From assembly GCF_003148625.1 (NCBI RefSeq), contig NZ_QGGO01000022.1:30605-94604 (forward strand): a stretch of 64,000 nucleotides of DNA, read 5' to 3'. Numbering within the stretch: the first letter of the stretch is position 1; each line of letters starts with the position of its first letter. Shown here in pieces: positions 63,738 to 64,000 of the stretch. Under the pieces are notes generated by a model, which had not been told where the DNA came from, searched no databases, and saw only the letters and a program-made list of their open reading frames with translations. Origin of the DNA: Arcicella aurantiaca (GTDB taxonomy: Bacteria > Bacteroidota > Bacteroidia > Cytophagales > Spirosomataceae). The position numbers and the translations under genes were made by a program.

Positions 63738-64000
63738 ATGAAACCACCACAAATACGTAAGTCACACATGGATATTGGAGAAGTGTACTTCTATACATCT
63801 ACCATTATTTCATGGAAAAGACTATTTATGACTGATAATTTGAAGTTAATAATTATAGATTGTTTGAAAAATTTAGTCGAAAGAAAATTGATTATTGTTT
63901 ATGGATTCGTAATTATGCCAAACCATATCCATATTATCTGGGAATTAAATTCCATGAATGGAAAAGAGTTACCAGATACCAGTTTTACCAAGTTTACTGC
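63738..64000 (+). CDS. REP-associated tyrosine transposase (Y1_Tnp), partial
   Basis: The reading frame is open from the ATG at 63738 (or 63768) to the window edge, at least 87 codons. It has GEVYFYTSTIISWKRLF near the start and FVIMPNHIHIIWE near residue 53, the HUH histidine motif of IS200/Y1 transposases of the RAYT type. The catalytic Tyr should lie beyond the edge. RAYTs act on single-stranded REP hairpins, and two such palindromes lie just upstream. The gene is cut by the window, so its completeness cannot be judged. Confidence 0.82.
   Translation, partial: MKPPQIRKSHMDIGEVYFYTSTIISWKRLFMTDNLKLIIIDCLKNLVERKLIIVYGFVIMPNHIHIIWELNSMNGKELPDTSFTKFT

Noticed and set aside
63584..63769. A 61-codon minus-strand open frame with repeated SGLVGRPAT-like segments.
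   Set aside because: The repeated peptide is just the two REP copies translated on the other strand.

Overview
This window reads as chromosomal DNA of a member of the Bacteroidota, most likely the order Cytophagales. The signs are an AT-rich base composition, Bacteroidetes-type promoters (TTTG, about 19 bases, TAnnTTTG) with almost no Shine-Dalgarno sequences, a DUF4249 lipoprotein paired with a TonB receptor, a type IX secretion (T9SS) sorting tail, and an alternative complex III plus cytochrome oxidase operon. The intergenic repeats recall genera such as Flectobacillus, Arcicella or Emticicia, but the genus cannot be settled from sequence reading alone.

Layout. 0.3-7 kb holds housekeeping enzymes: a PurF-like amidotransferase, PrmC, RibD, a T9SS cargo protein and HemE. 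7-15 kb is an outer-membrane and glycan section: a TonB receptor with its DUF4249 lipoprotein, then a GH78 alpha-L-rhamnosidase divergent from a GntR regulator. 15-22 kb has a GreA/GreB-like protein, GpsA and a run of minus-strand envelope genes (DUF4382 lipoprotein, two probable outer-membrane barrels, a glycerophosphodiesterase lipoprotein). 22-32 kb is mixed: an ABC-F ATPase, a HigBA-type toxin-antitoxin pair, HIT, gamma-carbonic-anhydrase-like and DinB proteins, a PPOX/MocR divergent pair, an uncharacterised DUF488 two-gene cassette, cytidine deaminase and a TVP38 membrane protein. 32-37 kb carries rpsA, tRNA-Cys and a second TonB receptor.

37.8-55.3 kb is the centrepiece, a collinear respiratory cluster actA-B-C-D-E-F, coxB, coxA, ctaA, ctaB, two subunit III genes, subunit IV, SCO, a DUF420 protein and a small CxxC membrane protein. 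Together these encode quinol oxidation, the terminal oxidase, haem A synthesis and probable copper delivery. Palindromes sit after actC, actF, coxA and subunit IV, which suggests segmental mRNA control. 55.4-61.5 kb has a cytochrome c, a dihaem peroxidase, MurI and an ECF sigma/anti-sigma/barrel set. The right end carries tRNA-Tyr, tRNA-Gly, tRNA-Thr and tuf, then a REP-associated tyrosine transposase (RAYT) gene cut by the window edge, preceded by its likely REP palindromes.

The most unusual aspect is the density and variety of intergenic palindromes and degenerate filler repeats. There are at least seven families. Several supply stop codons, one appears inserted in frame in a lipoprotein signal peptide, and two filler tracts lie in frame inside prmC. 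The best candidate for an undescribed functional module is the DUF488 two-gene cassette at 28.8-30.5 kb.
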